This document shows positions 41,771-50,849 of a stretch of 64,000 nucleotides of DNA, piece after piece (the first letter of the stretch is position 1; every line of letters begins with the position of its first letter). The stretch lies in the NCBI RefSeq assembly GCF_020026305.1, contig NZ_CP075691.1, positions 6,820,001 to 6,884,000 on the forward strand, written 5' to 3'. The notes below the pieces were generated by a model. The model saw only the letters and a program-made list of their open reading frames with translations. It had not been told where the DNA came from and did no database searches. Source of the DNA: Streptomyces sp. 135. GTDB taxonomy: Bacteria; Actinomycetota; Actinomycetes; Streptomycetales; Streptomycetaceae. The position numbers and the translations under genes are program-made.

Positions 41771-42964
41771 GTGGCCCACGAGACCGACGACCAAAGGACG
41801 TACCGGGAGCGGCCGTCCCGGCTGACCGGCGCGGTCGTGTGGACGCGCACGGCTTCGGGCATCCCCGGCACCCCCGACGGCGTCCGCCCCGTGCTGCCCG
41901 ACGGCTGCATGGACCTGCTGTGGACCGAGGGCCGGCTGTTCGTCGCGGGCCCGGACACCCGTGCGTACGTCCCCGGCGCGGCGGAGTCCGGCGGCCGCTA
42001 CGTCGGCATCCGCTTCCACCCCGGCACCGCCCCCGCCTTCCTCGGCGTCCCGGCCCACGAACTGCGCGACCAGCGCGTGGAGTTGGCCGACCTGTGGGGC
42101 GCGGCGACGGCGCGCCGCCTGGTGGGGCGGGTGGACGGCGCGCCCGATCCGGTGGCCGCCCTGGAGGCCCTCGCCCTCCGGCGCGCCGCCGACGCCGGAC
42201 CGCCCGACCCGTTCCTCACGGCAGTGGTCAGGTCCCTGGACGCCGGCCGGTCCGTCGCGCAGACGGCGGCCGCCCTCGGCGTCAACGCCCGCCTGCTGCA
42301 CCGCCGCTCGCTGCCCGCCTTCGGGTACGGCCCGAAGACGCTCGCCCGGGTGCTGCGCCTGAAGCGCGCACTGACCCTGGCCCGCGAAGGACTGCCGTAC
42401 GCGCAGACCGCGGCCGTTACGGGCTTCGCCGACCAGGCTCATCTGGCCCGCGACGTGCGGGAGTTGACAGGTATGTCGCTCACCGAACTACTCGGTGGTC
42501 CCCAGCGGCGCGAAGAGGTCGACGCCGTTGCCGTCCGGGTCGAGCACGACCGCGTACCGCTGCCCCCAGAACGCGTCGAAGGGCGCCAGCTCGCTCTTGT
42601 ACCCGGCGGCCGTCAACTCCTCGTACGTCGCATCGACGCCCTCGGGTGTCCCGCAGTGGAAGGCGAGCCCGATCCGCCCGCCACCGGCCGGGGGACGCCA
42701 CCCCTCGTGGAAGGACCGCACGGTCTCCTCCGTGTCGAAGGCGACGCGCAGCCCGCCGGGGAGCACCGCCTCGACGTGCGGCGCGCTCTCGGCGCCCTCG
42801 GCGAACTCCAGGCCGAGGCGCCGGTAGAAGGCGAGCGAGGCGGCCATGTCGGAGACGACGAGCCCGATCAGATCGAACCTCGGTGTGCGTGTGGGCGCGG
42901 ACGTGGAAGTGGGTGTGCTGTTCATGGCCGAGAGCGTAGGGCCCGTGCCGGTGCCGGGTCTTGA
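41771..42964 (+). CDS. AraC-like regulator whose frame runs through the antisense VOC gene
   Basis: Family-like sequence covers residues 1 to about 243. The DUF6597-type sensor part has VLPDGCMDLLWTEGRLFVAGPDT and YVGIRFHPGTAPAFLGVPAHELRDQRVEL. The HTH is seen in SVAQTAAALGVNARLLHRRS and LPYAQTAAVTGFADQAHLARDVRELTGMSLTELLGG. A regulator of this class should stop there (about 42500). The frame stays open for another 154 codons exactly antisense to the VOC gene and stops at 42964. Those codons look like a shadow. GTG 41771 lies 10 bp after the previous gene, with TAGCCT seven bases upstream. Confidence 0.75.
   Translation: MAHETDDQRTYRERPSRLTGAVVWTRTASGIPGTPDGVRPVLPDGCMDLLWTEGRLFVAGPDTRAYVPGAAESGGRYVGIRFHPGTAPAFLGVPAHELRDQRVELADLWGAATARRLVGRVDGAPDPVAALEALALRRAADAGPPDPFLTAVVRSLDAGRSVAQTAAALGVNARLLHRRSLPAFGYGPKTLARVLRLKRALTLAREGLPYAQTAAVTGFADQAHLARDVRELTGMSLTELLGGPQRREEVDAVAVRVEHDRVPLPPERVEGRQLALVPGGRQLLVRRIDALGCPAVEGEPDPPATGRGTPPLVEGPHGLLRVEGDAQPAGEHRLDVRRALGALGELQAEAPVEGERGGHVGDDEPDQIEPRCACGRGRGSGCAVHGRERRARAGAGS
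42488..42925 (-). CDS. VOC/glyoxalase-bleomycin resistance family protein
   Basis: A 145-aa VOC-fold protein. After a Thr/Pro-rich N-terminus it reads RFDLIGLVVSDMAASLAFYRRLGLEF and closes with YAVVLDPDGNGVDLFAPLG, the classical betaalphabetabetabeta unit signature with a metal-site Glu-like position occupied by Asp. Substrates of such proteins range from antibiotics to lactoylglutathione. ATG 42925 has TACGCT seven bases upstream. The gene lies entirely within the antisense extension of the AraC frame, which argues the extension is not functional. Confidence 0.87.
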   Translation of the reverse strand: MNSTPTSTSAPTRTPRFDLIGLVVSDMAASLAFYRRLGLEFAEGAESAPHVEAVLPGGLRVAFDTEETVRSFHEGWRPPAGGGRIGLAFHCGTPEGVDATYEELTAAGYKSELAPFDAFWGQRYAVVLDPDGNGVDLFAPLGTTE

Positions 42965-43025
42965 AGGAATCGGACACGGCCTGCCCGACTGTCCGGACCC
43001 CCGATTCCCCGCTACGGTGGAAGGC

Positions 43026-43457
43026 ATGGATTATCCCGGCGAGAACCGGCTCGCGGCGGCCGTCGTGGCCCATCGAGGCCGCGTCCTGCTCGTACGCCGC
43101 AGCGAGACCGAGCGGTTCCTGCCCCGGGTGTGGGGCGTGCCCTGCGGAAAGCTCGAACCGCACGAGAGCCCGCGCGACGGCGTCCTCAGGGAGCTGAAGG
43201 AAGAGACCGGTTTGCTCGGCAAGGTGGTGCGCAAGGTGGGCGAGTCGTCGTTCCTGAGCACCTACCGGGGCCACGAGGTGAAGAACTGGCAGGACAACTT
43301 CCTCGTCGAACCGCTCTCCTTCGACGTGGTGCTGCCCCTGCCCGACCAGGAGCACCGCTGGCTGCTCCCCGCCGAGCTCGGCACCGTCGACATCGACGAC
43401 TACAACCGCGACATCGTCCGCCAGGCCTTCAGCGCCGTCAACGCCTTCAGCCGATGA
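43026..43457 (+). CDS. NUDIX hydrolase
   Basis: A 143-aa pyrophosphohydrolase. The Nudix box GKLEPHESPRDGVLRELKEETGLLG (about 40-64) follows G-x5-E-x7-R-E-x2-E-E-x-G. RVLLVRRSETERFLPRVWGVP precedes it. The substrate, a nucleoside diphosphate linked to X, is unknown. ATG 43026 has TACGGT seven bases upstream. Its end overlaps the convergent cupin gene by 11 bp. Confidence 0.92.
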   Translation: MDYPGENRLAAAVVAHRGRVLLVRRSETERFLPRVWGVPCGKLEPHESPRDGVLRELKEETGLLGKVVRKVGESSFLSTYRGHEVKNWQDNFLVEPLSFDVVLPLPDQEHRWLLPAELGTVDIDDYNRDIVRQAFSAVNAFSR

Positions 43458-44169
43458 GTCCCGCGAGGGCCGCGAGCTCCGCCAGGTAGTCCGCCACGTC
43501 CAGCGGCTCCTTCGCCACCGCGCGCGTCGGTTCGGCGGGGCCGGTGAACACGTCCGTGTAGCGCCGCCGGCCCGCCCCCGTCTCCAGGAACAGCGTCACC
43601 GTCACGTCCGGCGCCGCGCACCACGCCCGGTGCAGGGCGTACGACGGCAGGGCGTACCCGCTGCCCGCCGCGTACACGGCGCTCTGCGCGAGCCGCAGCC
43701 GCGCCCGGCCCGCCGGTTCGAGCAGCCAGTCGCCCCCCGCCCCCGTGAGGGACTCCCGGTACCGCGCGGCCGTCTGCCCGCCCCCGCCGTCCGCCTCCTC
43801 GACGGAATCGAACAGCTCCATGCCGAGCGCGCCCCGCACCACGCTGGAGGCCAGCGGGGAGCGGTGGTTGTGGATGTCCTCGCGCGCGCCCGCCCCCGGA
43901 TGCCACACGTGCGCGCGAAGCCTGTGCCGGGGCCCGCCGTCGATCAGGAGCAGCTTGTCGAAGCCGAGGACATGGCGGTACGACAGGAGTGCGCATCCCG
44001 AGGGGTCACCGGCCCCCGCCGCGAGCTCGGCCACCAGGGGCAACAGGCGTTCCGGCGAGCCCAGTTCGGCGACGACGGCGCGGGCGGCCCGCACCAGGTC
44101 GTCCTCCGTCGGGCCGTCCAGTGCCGCTTCGAGCAGCCGCCTGGCCCCGTGCACGTGCCGAGCACCCAC
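43447..44169 (-). CDS. Cysteine dioxygenase-like cupin protein
   Basis: A 240-aa protein with a cupin core. DIHNHRSPLASSVVRGALGMELFD (about 101-124) supplies two iron-type His, and GYALPSYALHRAWC about 60 residues later supplies the third. This matches thiol dioxygenases that oxidise cysteine or mercaptocarboxylates, but the overall similarity is moderate. The start is GTG 44169, behind AGGGGGAAGAG. The 38 codons before it are low-complexity and overlap the upstream gene. It lies downstream of the toroid-protein gene and may share its transcript. Confidence 0.6.
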   Translation of the reverse strand: MGARHVHGARRLLEAALDGPTEDDLVRAARAVVAELGSPERLLPLVAELAAGAGDPSGCALLSYRHVLGFDKLLLIDGGPRHRLRAHVWHPGAGAREDIHNHRSPLASSVVRGALGMELFDSVEEADGGGGQTAARYRESLTGAGGDWLLEPAGRARLRLAQSAVYAAGSGYALPSYALHRAWCAAPDVTVTLFLETGAGRRRYTDVFTGPAEPTRAVAKEPLDVADYLAELAALAGLIG

Positions 44170-44213
44170 AGCTCTTCCCCCTCGTCCGCGCGCGCCCGCG
44201 CCGGGCCCGGGGT

Positions 44214-45730
44214 TCAGGCACCCGGCTGATACATCCATACGGCATGTGCCCGCAGCGCCGAAAGGCCCTGATAGGTCATCCACAGCGGGCGGCCGAGATC
44301 ATGCCCGTCCCAGTTCCATATCCCGTCGTCCTGCTGGCTCCACACCGAGCCGACGGCGCTCGCGAGGAGCGCGCGCCACTGCTCCTCGCGGCCGTCGTCC
44401 ACGGCGACCCGCCAGGCACCCGGCGTCAGGAGCGCCCGCACCATCCAGGCCGCGGTGAAGTGCCGTACGAAAAGCACCTCTTGGCGCCACGAGTCGACGG
44501 GGTGCGGACGGCGCACCTCCTCCTGCGTGTTCGTCAGGTCCACGCAGGCCTCGTGGAGCGGCTGCGGGCAGGAGAGCAGCCAGCGTACGCCGTCCTCACG
44601 GGCCGCGCGGATGTTCGCGTCCTCGTCCAGGACGCGGGCCGCCCGGTCGAGGGCGACCACGGCCTGCGCGGTGTGCACGGGCGAGGGACGGGTGGCAGGG
44701 CCGCGCAGCACGGCGCCCCAGCAGCGGCGGTGCTCCCTGGCGGGGTCCGTGATCGTGCGGTCGACCAGCTCGTCCCGCAGCCGGGCCACGTCCGGTGCGT
44801 GCGGCGCCGCGCGCAGCAGGCCGCGCAGCACCGTGGTCACCACGTGGGTGCGGCCGAAGCCGGACGGTTCGAGCTCCGCGGTGAAGGCCGCGGCGCAGCG
44901 GGACGCCTCGGCGGCGACGCGCTCCGGGTCCGCGCCCGCCCGGGCGAGCGCGCCGAGCGCGAGCGCCGTCACCTCGGGCGCGGCCTTGTGCCCTGGGAGC
45001 GGGCCGCCCAGCCGCCGTCCCGCAGCCGCAGCCGCCACAGCGTCCGCGTCAGGTCGCTGACGCTCACCCGGCCGTCGGGGGCGGACAGTTCGAGGACGGC
45101 GTGCAGGCCGTAGGCGGTGCCCGTCGGTGTGGGCCGCACCGGCCTCGTCTGCTCGTCCAGGGCGTGCGGCCAGCCGGTGAGCCGGCCGCGCTCGGGGTCG
45201 TCGAGGGTGGTCAGCTCGGCGGCGAGCGTGGCGTAGGAGGCGGCGAGGAGCACCGGCAGCGGGCCGGGCAGCTGTGCGGGCTCCGAGGGCGCGGGCGCGG
45301 CGGGCGCCCTCGGGCCGGTGCGGGGCCCGCGCGGCCGGGGCAGGCCCGCGAGCCCCGGATGGCCGAGGCGCCCCGCCCTGCTGCCCGCGTCGGCTGCGTC
45401 GCCTGCGCTGTCCGAGCCGCCTGTGTTGTCTGCGCTGTCTGAGTCACCTGTGTTGCCCGCGTGGTCGGCCCTTGCCCGGAGCAGCGCGGCCGACAGCCAG
45501 GCGGCGAGGCCCACGCCGAGGCCGCTCACTGCCGCGATGCCGTACCGCGCGGCGTCCGCCGAGATCGTGTCCGGCAACACGCCGACCAGGGACTGGAACA
45601 CCGCGTACCCGGCGGCGGCGCAGCCGAAGCCGCCGAGCCACCCCACGAACCGCCCCGGCGGCGCGTCGGGGGCGGGCCCGGGGGTGGGGCCGGGCCTCGA
45701 CGGGCCGCGGCCGAGCCGCTGGTGTGACAC
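44214..45730 (-). pseudogene. Frameshifted membrane-anchored alpha/alpha-toroid protein
   Basis: Two frames join into one protein of about 505 aa. The first (from ATG 45730) has two helices (VGWLGGFGCAAAGYAVFQSLVG; AAVSGLGVGLAAWLSAALL), an Asp/Ser/Gly-rich linker and then TAYGLHAVLEL...RDGGWAARSQG. The second continues HKAAPEVTALALGALARAGADP to the C-terminus DDGIWNWDGHDLGRPLWMTYQGLSALR. The switch lies at 44990-45000, where CAGGGCACAAG would read Q-G-H-K with one more G. The DGGW and TALALGAL segments resemble terpenoid-cyclase or prenyltransferase alpha/alpha barrels. No catalytic DxDD motif is seen. The function is unknown. Confidence 0.65.
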
Positions 45731-45782
45731 GGGGTGCTCCCTCCCCCCAGGGCGGCACGTGGGGTCTGCGTGCCGGTCCAGT

Positions 45783-48701
45783 CTAGTGCGGGGCGGCTCC
45801 GTTTCCCCGGGTCACGGCGGTGGAGAAGGCGACGTGCAACGTCTCGGGCCGCGCGTGCAGCTGATGGTGCGGCAGGACGCCGGGGCCGCAGGATCCCGAG
45901 CCGATGCCGTGCCGGCCGATGTCCAGGTTGACCCAGACGGTGTCGCCTGGGGTGAGGTCGGCGCGGTGCCGGGCTGCGTCGAGCTGTTCGGTGGTCCAGC
46001 GGCGGGCGGTGAACGCCGGTCCTTCGCCCGAGTCGATCCGCAGGCCGCCGATCTCCGCCCAGCGCAGACCGGGCCTGGCGCCGTTCTCCTGGGGGCGCAC
46101 GTAGGGGGTCTGGAGGGCGTCGACGTCCGACTCCCAGACGCCCACCAGCGACGCCGCCCCGGTGTCCGGGTACGCCTCGCCGGGGCCGCCGCCGAACCAC
46201 CGGACGGGACCGGACGCGCCCGGCAGCCCGAAGCGGATCCCGACGCGGGGCAGCGGCACCCGCCACTCGCCCTCCGGTTCCACTTGCAGCGTCAGGAGCA
46301 GGCGGCTGCCGTCCGACCGCCAGCGGTAGGCCACCCGCAGGCCGAGGTCGCTCGCCGCGGGTGCCACCCGGGTGCGTACGGTCAAGGCGTCCTCGGCCAA
46401 CTCGACGTCGTCCACGCGGTGTTGCATCCGATGGAGGCCGAGTGCGCGCCACTGGGCGGCAGGTGGCGTCTCGGGGCGCCAGGGCATGCCGTTGTCGTTG
46501 TCGGTGGGCGCCCGCCACACGTCGAGGCGCAGGTCCCTGATCTCCAGACCGCCGAGGGACAGCAGCGTTCCGCGGGTGTCGAAGACGGCCGGGCCGAGCA
46601 GGACGCGGCCGCTCTCGCGCACCGGCGCCAGGCCGCCCGGCGGGACCGGCTCGGCCCTGCCTGCCTCGTCGACCAGCTGGGCCCACGCCACCACATGGCC
46701 GCGCGCCGCCCACGCCGTGTCATCGGCGAGCCCCGCCCGCACCGTCCACCGGGTCTCCGCGTCCCCGCCCCGGGCCGGCGCCGGCGGCAGCTTCACCTCG
46801 GCGCGTTCTCCGGGGCCGGTCGCGGGCACCGGCAGGGCGCCGTCGGCGACGCTCACGCCGTCCACCTCGTACGACCAGGTGAAGGCGAGGTGGGTGAGGT
46901 CCGCGAAGTCGTGGAGGTTGGTGATACGGACGGTGCCGTCGCGGCCGTCGCCGTCGATGCGGACGGGCTCGATCACCTTCTTGTACTCGACGAGGCCGGG
47001 CGACGGCGTCCGGTCGGGGAACAGCAGCCCGTCACAGACGAAGTTGCCGTCGTGCAGCTCCTCGCCGAAGTCGCCGCCGTAGGCGTAGCCGTACGCGGGG
47101 TGCGCGATGCCGTGGTCGATCCACTCCCAGACGAAGCCGCCCTGGAGCCGGTCGTACGTCTCGAAGAGCCGCTGGTACTCGCTGAGGCCGCCGGGGCCGT
47201 TGCCCATCGCGTGCCCGTACTCGCAGAGGATGAAGGGGAGTTCGCGGCGCTCGTCGGGGCCCGCGTCCTCGCCCCGGCCGATGCGCTCGACCTCGGCGTG
47301 GTCGGCGTACATCCGGGAGTAGACGTCGGTGTCCGCGCAGGAGCTGTCGCCCTCGTAGTGGAGGAGGCGGGAGCCGTCGCGGGCGCGGATCCACTCGGCC
47401 ATGGCGGTCAGGCCGCGGCCCGTCCCGCACTCGTTGCCCAGCGACCACATGACGACCGAGGGGTGGTTCTTGTCGCGCTCGACCATGCGGGCCGCGCGGT
47501 CCAGGAGGGCGGGCGTCCAGCGGTCGTCGTCGACGGGGTTGCCGCGCCACTGCACCGCCTGGAACCCGTGGGTCTCCAGGTCGCACTCGTCGATGACCCA
47601 TAGGCCGAACTCGTCGCACAGGTCGAGGAAGGCGGGGTGGGGCGGATAGTGGCTGGTGCGGACGGCGTTGATGTTGTGCCGCTTCATCAGCAGAACGTCC
47701 GCGCGCATGGTGTCGAGGTCGAGGGCGCGGCCCGTCTCCGGGTGGAACTCGTGGCGGTTCACGCCCCGGAAGAGGACAGGCCGTCCGTTGACCTTGATCA
47801 GCCCGTCCTCCAGGGCGACCGTGCGGAAGCCGACGCGCAGCGGGATCCGCTCGCCCGCCGTCGCCAGGAGACCGTCGTAGAGCCTCGGTGTCTCGGCGGT
47901 CCACGGCTCGACGGGCACGGTGGCCTCCTCGCCCGTCGCCACGTCGATGCCCAGTTCGGCCACCGTGACGCGCCCTGGGACGTCCGCGTCGACCCGCAGC
48001 GTGCCCGTGCCCGCGCGATGGTCGTACGACGCGTGGACGAAGTGGTCGCCCGCGCAGCCCTCGGGCCGGTGCAGCAGCGTCACGTCACGGAAGATGCCCG
48101 GCAGCCACCACTGGTCCTGGTCCTCCAGGTACGAGCCCGCGGACCACTGGTGGACGCGGACCGCGAGGACGTTGCCCTCGGGGCGCAGCAGCGCGCCGAC
48201 GTCGAACTCGTGGGCCAGCCGGGAGCCCTTGAAGTCGCCCAGCTCCGTGCCGTTGAGCCAGACGCGGGCGCACGACTCGACCCCGTCGAAGCGCAGGACC
48301 GCGGTGCCGGTGCCCGGCCAGTCGGCGGGCAGGCCGAAGACGCGCAGGTGGTCGCCGGTGGGGTTCTCGGTGGGCACCCGCGGCGGGTCCACCGGGAACG
48401 GATAGAGCTGGTTGGTGTACTGGGGCGCGCCGTGGCCCTGGAGGACCCAGTGGCCGGGGACCGTGATCTCGTCCCAGGCCCCGCTGTCGTGGTGCCCGGC
48501 GGCGAACGCCTCGTCCTCGGCGTCGGCGGTGGGGGAGAGGCGGAAGCGCCAGGTTCCGTTGAGGGAGAGGGCGGGGGCGTCCGACGTCGCGTACCACGCG
48601 CGGGGCGGGAGGCTGCCGGTGCCGGGGGACACGTCCTCGTGGTGGGCGTCGAGGTGGCCGTCGTGGTCGCGGAGGTCCATGCGGAGGTCCATGCGTTCCA
48701 T
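45783..48701 (-). CDS. Beta-galactosidase (GH2, LacZ type)
   Basis: A 972-aa cytoplasmic GH2 enzyme hydrolysing terminal beta-D-galactosides. The five LacZ domains are present: the sugar-binding jelly roll (LNGTWRFRLSPTADAED, APQYTNQLYPF), two Ig-like domains, the TIM barrel with RGVNRHEFHPETGR, acid/base SLGNECG (Glu about 424) and nucleophile ILCEYGHAMGN (Glu about 494), then the bgal_small_N domain with WRAPTDNDNG. I place the start at ATG 48701; ATG 48692 and 48680 are close alternatives, and the 144-codon extension lies over the divergent gene's upstream region. No lac permease is adjacent. Confidence 0.94.
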   Translation of the reverse strand: MERMDLRMDLRDHDGHLDAHHEDVSPGTGSLPPRAWYATSDAPALSLNGTWRFRLSPTADAEDEAFAAGHHDSGAWDEITVPGHWVLQGHGAPQYTNQLYPFPVDPPRVPTENPTGDHLRVFGLPADWPGTGTAVLRFDGVESCARVWLNGTELGDFKGSRLAHEFDVGALLRPEGNVLAVRVHQWSAGSYLEDQDQWWLPGIFRDVTLLHRPEGCAGDHFVHASYDHRAGTGTLRVDADVPGRVTVAELGIDVATGEEATVPVEPWTAETPRLYDGLLATAGERIPLRVGFRTVALEDGLIKVNGRPVLFRGVNRHEFHPETGRALDLDTMRADVLLMKRHNINAVRTSHYPPHPAFLDLCDEFGLWVIDECDLETHGFQAVQWRGNPVDDDRWTPALLDRAARMVERDKNHPSVVMWSLGNECGTGRGLTAMAEWIRARDGSRLLHYEGDSSCADTDVYSRMYADHAEVERIGRGEDAGPDERRELPFILCEYGHAMGNGPGGLSEYQRLFETYDRLQGGFVWEWIDHGIAHPAYGYAYGGDFGEELHDGNFVCDGLLFPDRTPSPGLVEYKKVIEPVRIDGDGRDGTVRITNLHDFADLTHLAFTWSYEVDGVSVADGALPVPATGPGERAEVKLPPAPARGGDAETRWTVRAGLADDTAWAARGHVVAWAQLVDEAGRAEPVPPGGLAPVRESGRVLLGPAVFDTRGTLLSLGGLEIRDLRLDVWRAPTDNDNGMPWRPETPPAAQWRALGLHRMQHRVDDVELAEDALTVRTRVAPAASDLGLRVAYRWRSDGSRLLLTLQVEPEGEWRVPLPRVGIRFGLPGASGPVRWFGGGPGEAYPDTGAASLVGVWESDVDALQTPYVRPQENGARPGLRWAEIGGLRIDSGEGPAFTARRWTTEQLDAARHRADLTPGDTVWVNLDIGRHGIGSGSCGPGVLPHHQLHARPETLHVAFSTAVTRGNGAAPH

Positions 48702-48725
48702 CAGACCGTGCCCGGGTGGCGGCTC

Positions 48726-48733
48726 ACAATTGT
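48726..48733. promoter_or_regulatory. ACAATTGT dyad before the beta-galactosidase gene
   Basis: An 8 bp perfect palindrome in an AT-richer patch about 25 bp upstream of the chosen start, in the 176 bp divergent region. It could be part of a sugar-regulator operator. The evidence is weak because the dyad is short. Confidence 0.3.
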
Positions 48734-48877
48734 TTCGGAGCGGGAGTCGATGGACTCTTCGGGCACAGCTTGGACGGACGCGAGACGGGCTGCGAATAAC
48801 GTGGCCATGGCCGTACGTGACAACTGAATCCGCAGAGGCATGGCAACTGACACGCGATATCAGTAACTTGGGCTGCC

Positions 48878-49570
48878 GTGAACAGAGCATCACAGCCGTC
48901 AGCGCTGCCCGCGGAACTGCCCGTGACCGACCGCACGCGCCACCGACGCCTGCGCGCACAGGGCAGCCTGGCGCGCGCCGACCTCGAAGCGATCCTGGAC
49001 GCGGGCTTCGTCTGCCACCTCGGTGTGGTCGTCGACGGCCACCCGATGGTCGTGCCCACGGTGTACGGCCGTGACGACACACACCTCTTCCTGCACGGCT
49101 CCGTCGCCGGCCGCAGCCTGGCCGCCGCCCCAAAGGCGCCGGTCTGCGTCACCGTCACGCACGTCGACGGACTGGTCCTCGCCCGCTCGGTGTTCGAACA
49201 CGGCGTCAACTACCGCAGTGCGATGATCCACGGCGTCCCGCGCACGGTGATCGACCCCGACGAGAAACTGCGCGGCCTGCGCCTGCTCACCGAGCACGCG
49301 ACGCCGGGCCAGTGGGACTACGCCCGCCGCCCCAGCCGCAAGGAGCTCGCCGCGACCACCTTGCTCGCGCTCTCCCTCGCCGAGGCCTCCGTCAAGACGG
49401 CCGTCGGGCCACCGGAGGACGGTGACGGCCCGGACGCCGCGCTCGGCATCTGGGCGGGCACCCTCCCGCTGACCGCCACCTGGGGCGCACCCGTCGCCGA
49501 CCCGCTGCTGCCCGCGGGGATCGAACCGCCCCCGCACATCACGGGGCGCGGCGGCACCCGGCAGGGGTGA
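48878..49570 (+). CDS. Pyridoxamine 5'-phosphate oxidase-fold flavin-binding protein
   Basis: A 230-aa split-barrel protein of the PNPOx-like/NimA group. GFVCHLGVVVDGHPMVVPTVYGRDDTHLFLHGSVAGRSL (about 43-80) is the FMN-binding barrel, and FEHGVNYRSAMIHGVPRTV follows. Members bind FMN or heme and reduce or store small molecules. The C-terminal 60 residues are Pro/Gly-rich. GTG 48878 follows TAACTT by eight bases; no Shine-Dalgarno is evident. It is divergent from the beta-galactosidase. Confidence 0.85.
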   Translation: MNRASQPSALPAELPVTDRTRHRRLRAQGSLARADLEAILDAGFVCHLGVVVDGHPMVVPTVYGRDDTHLFLHGSVAGRSLAAAPKAPVCVTVTHVDGLVLARSVFEHGVNYRSAMIHGVPRTVIDPDEKLRGLRLLTEHATPGQWDYARRPSRKELAATTLLALSLAEASVKTAVGPPEDGDGPDAALGIWAGTLPLTATWGAPVADPLLPAGIEPPPHITGRGGTRQG

Positions 49571-49586
49571 GGGGACGCCCGGCGGC

Positions 49587-50849
49587 TCAGGGCAGCTTCG
49601 GCGCCGGGCAGCCGTGTTCCTTCGCCGAGCGCCCGGCGAAGTGCTTCAGCGCGGCGCGCTCGTACGCCAAGTCGGCGGCGGACGGCTTCGGGGCGCGGCG
49701 CTCACCGTCCGTCTCGTACGCCTCCCCGTCCGTCGCGTCGCTCGGCCGCACCGTGAACAGGGCGGGCCCGGAGCCGTCGTGGCACGCGGCGCTCGCCCAG
49801 TGGCCGCCGCCCGGCAGCCGACCCGCCGGGGCGTCGTCGCCCGGGACGGGCTCCTCGGAGTACCGGCCGTGCCGCTCCTGCTGACGCAGCCGCTCGGCCT
49901 CCGCGTACGGCCCGTAGTACGCGACGAGACGGTAGCGCCGCGCCTCGCCCCCCGGTGCCCCGGCCGGTGTCCCGGTACGGCCGCCCGCGAGCACGCACAC
50001 CTCGACCGGTACGCCCGAGGGCCTGCCCTCCCACGCCCGGGACACCCGCGCGCCCCGGCCGGGCACACCGCGGCAGGTGCCGGACGCGTCGGCGAGCGGC
50101 ACGTCCTCGTCGGCGTTGACCGGCAGGGCCACGGTGCGCGGGGGCTTGCCGAGCGGGGCGTCGCAGCCCCACGTCCGCGAGGCCTTCGCGGCCGTCGCCG
50201 TCGCGATCCGCGCGTAGGCGGCGCGGCGGCGCGGGTCGTCGAGCGTGACGTCCTCCTCGCTCACGCCGACGGTGACGAGCAGGCCACCGCCCTCGCGGGC
50301 GCAGTCCAGCAGGACCGTGGTCGTCGCCGAGTCGCGGCCGGCCAGGTTCGTGAAGCCCTCGCCGGTCGTGAACAGGCCCCGCCAACCCCCGCCGAGCGCG
50401 GCGGGCGGCAGTTCGGCCGGCACCTCCGGATACAACATGCCGTACCGGCGGGGGAGTTCTGCCGCACGGCCCTCGGCGGAAGGGCTTCCGCGCCGCTCGG
50501 GCACGCTCTGCACCGAGACCTCGACGGAGGCGTCACGCGTCGGATGACCGGCGTGGTGCTCGGTCTTGCGGCTGACCGCGCACGTCACCTGGCGCTCGCC
50601 GTCGTACGCCTCCCGCAGACCGGTCCGGCCGCGCCCGCTCCGGAGCGGCCCCTCGCCGAGGACGGCACGCATCTCGTCCGACGGCAGCACACCTTCGCAC
50701 GCGTCGTCGAGCACCCGCTGCGCCACGCGGCGCTCATGCGGCCCGCCCCACCAGTAGTAGCCGCCCGCGATCAGGGCCAGGGCGACCAGCACCCCGCAGG
50801 ACGTGAGCCCCACGCGCCCCGCCCTCGTCTCCCACGTCAGCCGCGCCAC
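49587..50849 (-). CDS. Membrane-anchored extracytoplasmic protein, paralogue of the upstream gene
   Basis: A 420-aa protein with one N-terminal helix (VGLTSCGVLVALALIAGGYYWW) and a large, probably external domain with several Cys (DACEG, VTCAVS, LDCAREG, WGCDAP, GTCRGV, VCVLAGG, SACHDG, HGCPAP), suggesting disulfides. No family is recognised. It and the upstream gene share layout: a helix, a 'DxACxGxLPxxE' segment, then two similar halves with 'LLVTVxxx' strands. GTG 50849 follows GAGAGG and overlaps the upstream stop by 13 bp, so the pair is co-expressed. Confidence 0.75.
   Translation of the reverse strand: MARLTWETRAGRVGLTSCGVLVALALIAGGYYWWGGPHERRVAQRVLDDACEGVLPSDEMRAVLGEGPLRSGRGRTGLREAYDGERQVTCAVSRKTEHHAGHPTRDASVEVSVQSVPERRGSPSAEGRAAELPRRYGMLYPEVPAELPPAALGGGWRGLFTTGEGFTNLAGRDSATTTVLLDCAREGGGLLVTVGVSEEDVTLDDPRRRAAYARIATATAAKASRTWGCDAPLGKPPRTVALPVNADEDVPLADASGTCRGVPGRGARVSRAWEGRPSGVPVEVCVLAGGRTGTPAGAPGGEARRYRLVAYYGPYAEAERLRQQERHGRYSEEPVPGDDAPAGRLPGGGHWASAACHDGSGPALFTVRPSDATDGEAYETDGERRAPKPSAADLAYERAALKHFAGRSAKEHGCPAPKLP

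Noticed and set aside
45783..48701. Beta-galactosidase as part of the sugar ABC operon at 11.7 kb
   Set aside because: They are 31 kb apart with different orientation and no shared operator that I could identify.
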